Part shown: positions 31,633 to 33,161 of the stretch, piece by piece | Position numbering within the stretch: the first letter of the stretch is position 1 | Layout of the letters: the number at the start of each line of letters is the position of its first letter | Source: Lachnospiraceae bacterium | GTDB lineage: Bacteria; Bacillota; Clostridia; Lachnospirales; Lachnospiraceae | Direction of reading: 5' to 3' | DNA length: 33,161 nucleotides | Assembly (NCBI GenBank): GCA_016282915.1 | Contig: JAEELW010000174.1 | Location: 1 to 33,161 of the forward strand | Made by a program: the position numbers and the translations under genes | The notes under the pieces: model-generated | Seen by the model: the letters and a program-made list of their open reading frames with translations, nothing else | The model's database searches: none | Told to the model about the DNA's origin: nothing

Positions 31633-33161
31633 ATGGCTTTATCCATGCGTGATAACATGAGCCTGTCAGAGAAGGTCTATGAGTCTCTTAGTGAAGGAAC
31701 GGAGATCCTGGATCATGATCCGGCCTGGACAGTACTGGAAGTATGTGATGATGAGCAATTGTTCGGATCGGGAATGTATGCAGCCCTGGTTGATACAGGC
31801 GATGGTAACTGTTCTGTTGTTTTCAGGGGGACGCAGCCGGACAGTGCTTTGAATTTCATGCAGGATGTTGTGTTTGCGGATGCAGGTCTGCTTAATAATG
31901 GTGAGACAGCCCAGCAGGAGATGGCAAGAAAGTTTACGAATGAAATATACGCAAAGTATGGTGATCGATTCAACGAGTTTAATTTCGTAGGACACTCTCT
32001 TGGCGGAAACCTTGCCGAGCATGCAATGATCACGGCTCCGGCCGGGATGAGAGGAAAAAGTTATGCAGTGAGTCTGGACGGACCGGGCTTTTCGCAGGAA
32101 TATCTGAAACTGCATGCGAATGAGATCGCAGCGTCCGATGGCAGGCTGGATCGGTATCAATGGTCCTTTGTGGGAGCTTTTCTGAATAGTCCTAAAGGAG
32201 AAAACTATAATAATATTATTCTGAATGATGTTGGTTTTGATCCCGGGATTCCTGCTGTTTCTGCCCTGGTGAATCCCAGCTTAACGATCCCCGGCATAGC
32301 GGCAATGATGATCGCATATGAGTCCGGAAAGCATCTGGATTTTCAGAGGATCAAGGACGGGCAGTATACGGAAGGCAGAATGAGAGAGAGGGATATAAAT
32401 ACTGCCAGCAGAATAGTCGATACTCTTACGAATGTTTTTACGGACAATACAAAAACGTCAGATTTTCTGGAAGAGTATTGTTCACGCATTGAGGATCAGT
32501 GGATAAAAAGACCGGGAGATCCGGGCCGTAATACGCAAGCCGTAAAACCGGCAGAATTTGAAATAAAAACCCAGTTTCTGGATAATGCTGCAGATAATCT
32601 GGATAAGCTTTCCGATAAGATCAGATCGCTTAATGAAGAACTGATCGCGGTCAGAAAGCAGATCATGCCATACAGATTATTGAGTAAGGCAAATCTTATC
32701 GCCATCAGCATGCGTCTGCAGATGGAGCTGACCAAATGCAGGCAGTTAAGCATGAGCCTTTATGAGATTTCAAATACCTATGACGAACATGAAGAAAAGT
32801 GTGTAGAGTATACACAGATAGCCGCACCAAAAAAATTGCCGGACGCAATCTATCCCGAGAGCGCGGTCAGACTAGAATTGAATAGTACAACAGTGGTATA
32901 TGCGGGTCCGGATTTTGGGCCGACTTCTGACATATTTAAGAAGCCGGAGCCTGCGGATGGACTTACGCCGTTGCCCACTCATATGCTGGTATATGCGGGC
33001 CCGGAGAAACCGGACATAGGAAATATCGTGACACCGCCGCCGGTCGGGCAGCTGTATGCGGGACCGGAGATACCGAACATAGGAAATATCGTGACACCGC
33101 CGCCGGTCGCGCAGTTGTATGCAGGACCGGAGATACCGGACATAGGAAATATCGTGACACC
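31633..33161 (+). CDS. Putative T7SS lipase effector with C-terminal helical targeting domain and repeat tail (3' end cut)
   Basis: At least 509 residues, open to the window edge; AAAGGAG (31619-31625) precedes the ATG. Residues 1 to about 290 form an alpha/beta-hydrolase of the Mbeg1-like/DUF2974 type: VVFRGTQP at 62-69, nucleophile elbow G120-H-S122-L-G124, and SLDGPGF with Asp149 as likely acid; His234 is a possible catalytic His. No signal peptide is present. Residues about 305-400 form a long helical pair with Y383-DEH-E387, the same end pattern as the N-terminal domains of the other effectors. This enzyme-first, targeting-domain-last layout resembles the Staphylococcus lipase TslA. From about 419 the protein becomes Pro/Gly-rich with repeated YAGP. 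No immunity gene can be seen, as the window ends. Confidence 0.82.
   Translation, partial: MALSMRDNMSLSEKVYESLSEGTEILDHDPAWTVLEVCDDEQLFGSGMYAALVDTGDGNCSVVFRGTQPDSALNFMQDVVFADAGLLNNGETAQQEMARKFTNEIYAKYGDRFNEFNFVGHSLGGNLAEHAMITAPAGMRGKSYAVSLDGPGFSQEYLKLHANEIAASDGRLDRYQWSFVGAFLNSPKGENYNNIILNDVGFDPGIPAVSALVNPSLTIPGIAAMMIAYESGKHLDFQRIKDGQYTEGRMRERDINTASRIVDTLTNVFTDNTKTSDFLEEYCSRIEDQWIKRPGDPGRNTQAVKPAEFEIKTQFLDNAADNLDKLSDKIRSLNEELIAVRKQIMPYRLLSKANLIAISMRLQMELTKCRQLSMSLYEISNTYDEHEEKCVEYTQIAAPKKLPDAIYPESAVRLELNSTTVVYAGPDFGPTSDIFKKPEPADGLTPLPTHMLVYAGPEKPDIGNIVTPPPVGQLYAGPEIPNIGNIVTPPPVAQLYAGPEIPDIGNIVT
32990..33161 (+). repeat. 63-bp (21-codon) tandem repeat in the lipase gene tail
   Basis: The GP of YAGPE recurs exactly 63 bases apart (GGC at 32998, GGA at 33061, GGA at 33124). 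Each unit reads YAGPExPxIGNIVTPPPV with few changes, and the third is cut by the window end. High nucleotide identity between units suggests recent slippage and a copy number that may vary between strains. Confidence 0.9.

Noticed and set aside
32990-33161. Repeat at the right end as a CRISPR array
   Set aside because: The unit is 63 bases, in frame, with no unique spacers; it encodes a protein repeat.
15442-33161. Prophage or integrative element
   Set aside because: No integrase, phage structural gene, direct-repeat attachment site or tRNA was seen; the genes form a coherent T7SS locus.

Overview
The window looks like chromosomal DNA of a Gram-positive anaerobe of the class Clostridia, most likely Lachnospiraceae. 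This rests on the mix of genes: a four-subunit pyruvate:ferredoxin oxidoreductase, a LacI-sensor/GGDEF protein, a hybrid sensor kinase with HD-GYP output, Firmicutes-type lipoproteins, strong AGGAGG-type ribosome sites, and a type VII secretion (T7SS) locus of the Bacillota kind with an EssC-like ATPase and a YukD-like protein. The genus cannot be fixed from the sequence. Hand-sampled rows suggest G+C is high on the left (37 of 60 bases at 2161-2220) and falls towards the right (13 of 60 at 29101-29160).

Region 1 (1-5230). A leftward pair, a LacI-like sensor/GGDEF protein and the first 22 codons of a following gene, diverges from a rightward pair encoding a parallel beta-helix protein and a membrane acyltransferase. 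The divergent intergenic region holds recognisable promoters on both strands and a perfect 9-bp inverted repeat over the leftward -10.

Region 2 (5231-14972). A good sigma-A promoter (5276-5304) starts a tightly packed rightward run: hybrid histidine kinase (HK-REC-Hpt), REC/degenerate GGDEF/REC/HD-GYP protein, a small lipoprotein with six VYGP motifs, porG-porD-porA-porB, a CbiE/CbiT-like methyltransferase and a YdcF/DUF218 membrane protein. It ends at a strong rho-independent terminator (14976-15003). A remnant of a GGDEF gene lies just beyond on the other strand.

Region 3 (15371-33161, running off the end). This is a T7SS locus. The core operon encodes a membrane VWA-FHA protein, a membrane FHA protein, a 1681-residue EssC-type ATPase, a receiver-like/LytTR regulator, an unrecognised 191-residue protein and a YukD-like ubiquitin fold. 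A second promoter (extended -10 at 24281-24289) starts the substrate part: one small helical protein, five tandem WXG100-like proteins, a zinc-metalloprotease effector with a following lipoprotein (probable immunity), a Gly/Ala-rich candidate effector, two DUF4176 proteins, a PP2C phosphatase, and a lipase with its helical targeting domain at the C-terminal end of the enzyme, followed by a 21-residue tandem-repeat tail.

Points that stand out: no EssB/YukC, EsaA/YueB or EssA gene is visible, while VWA and FHA membrane proteins and a PP2C phosphatase are present, suggesting a phospho-threonine-controlled T7SS variant; a Y-x-x-x-[DE] motif recurs at comparable places in at least five candidate substrates; and the intergenic region before the substrate genes has an 8-bp direct repeat with a 21-bp period, the spacing expected for a LytTR regulator. 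No tRNA, rRNA, CRISPR array or insertion sequence was seen, and no gene-free stretch exceeds 300 bases.
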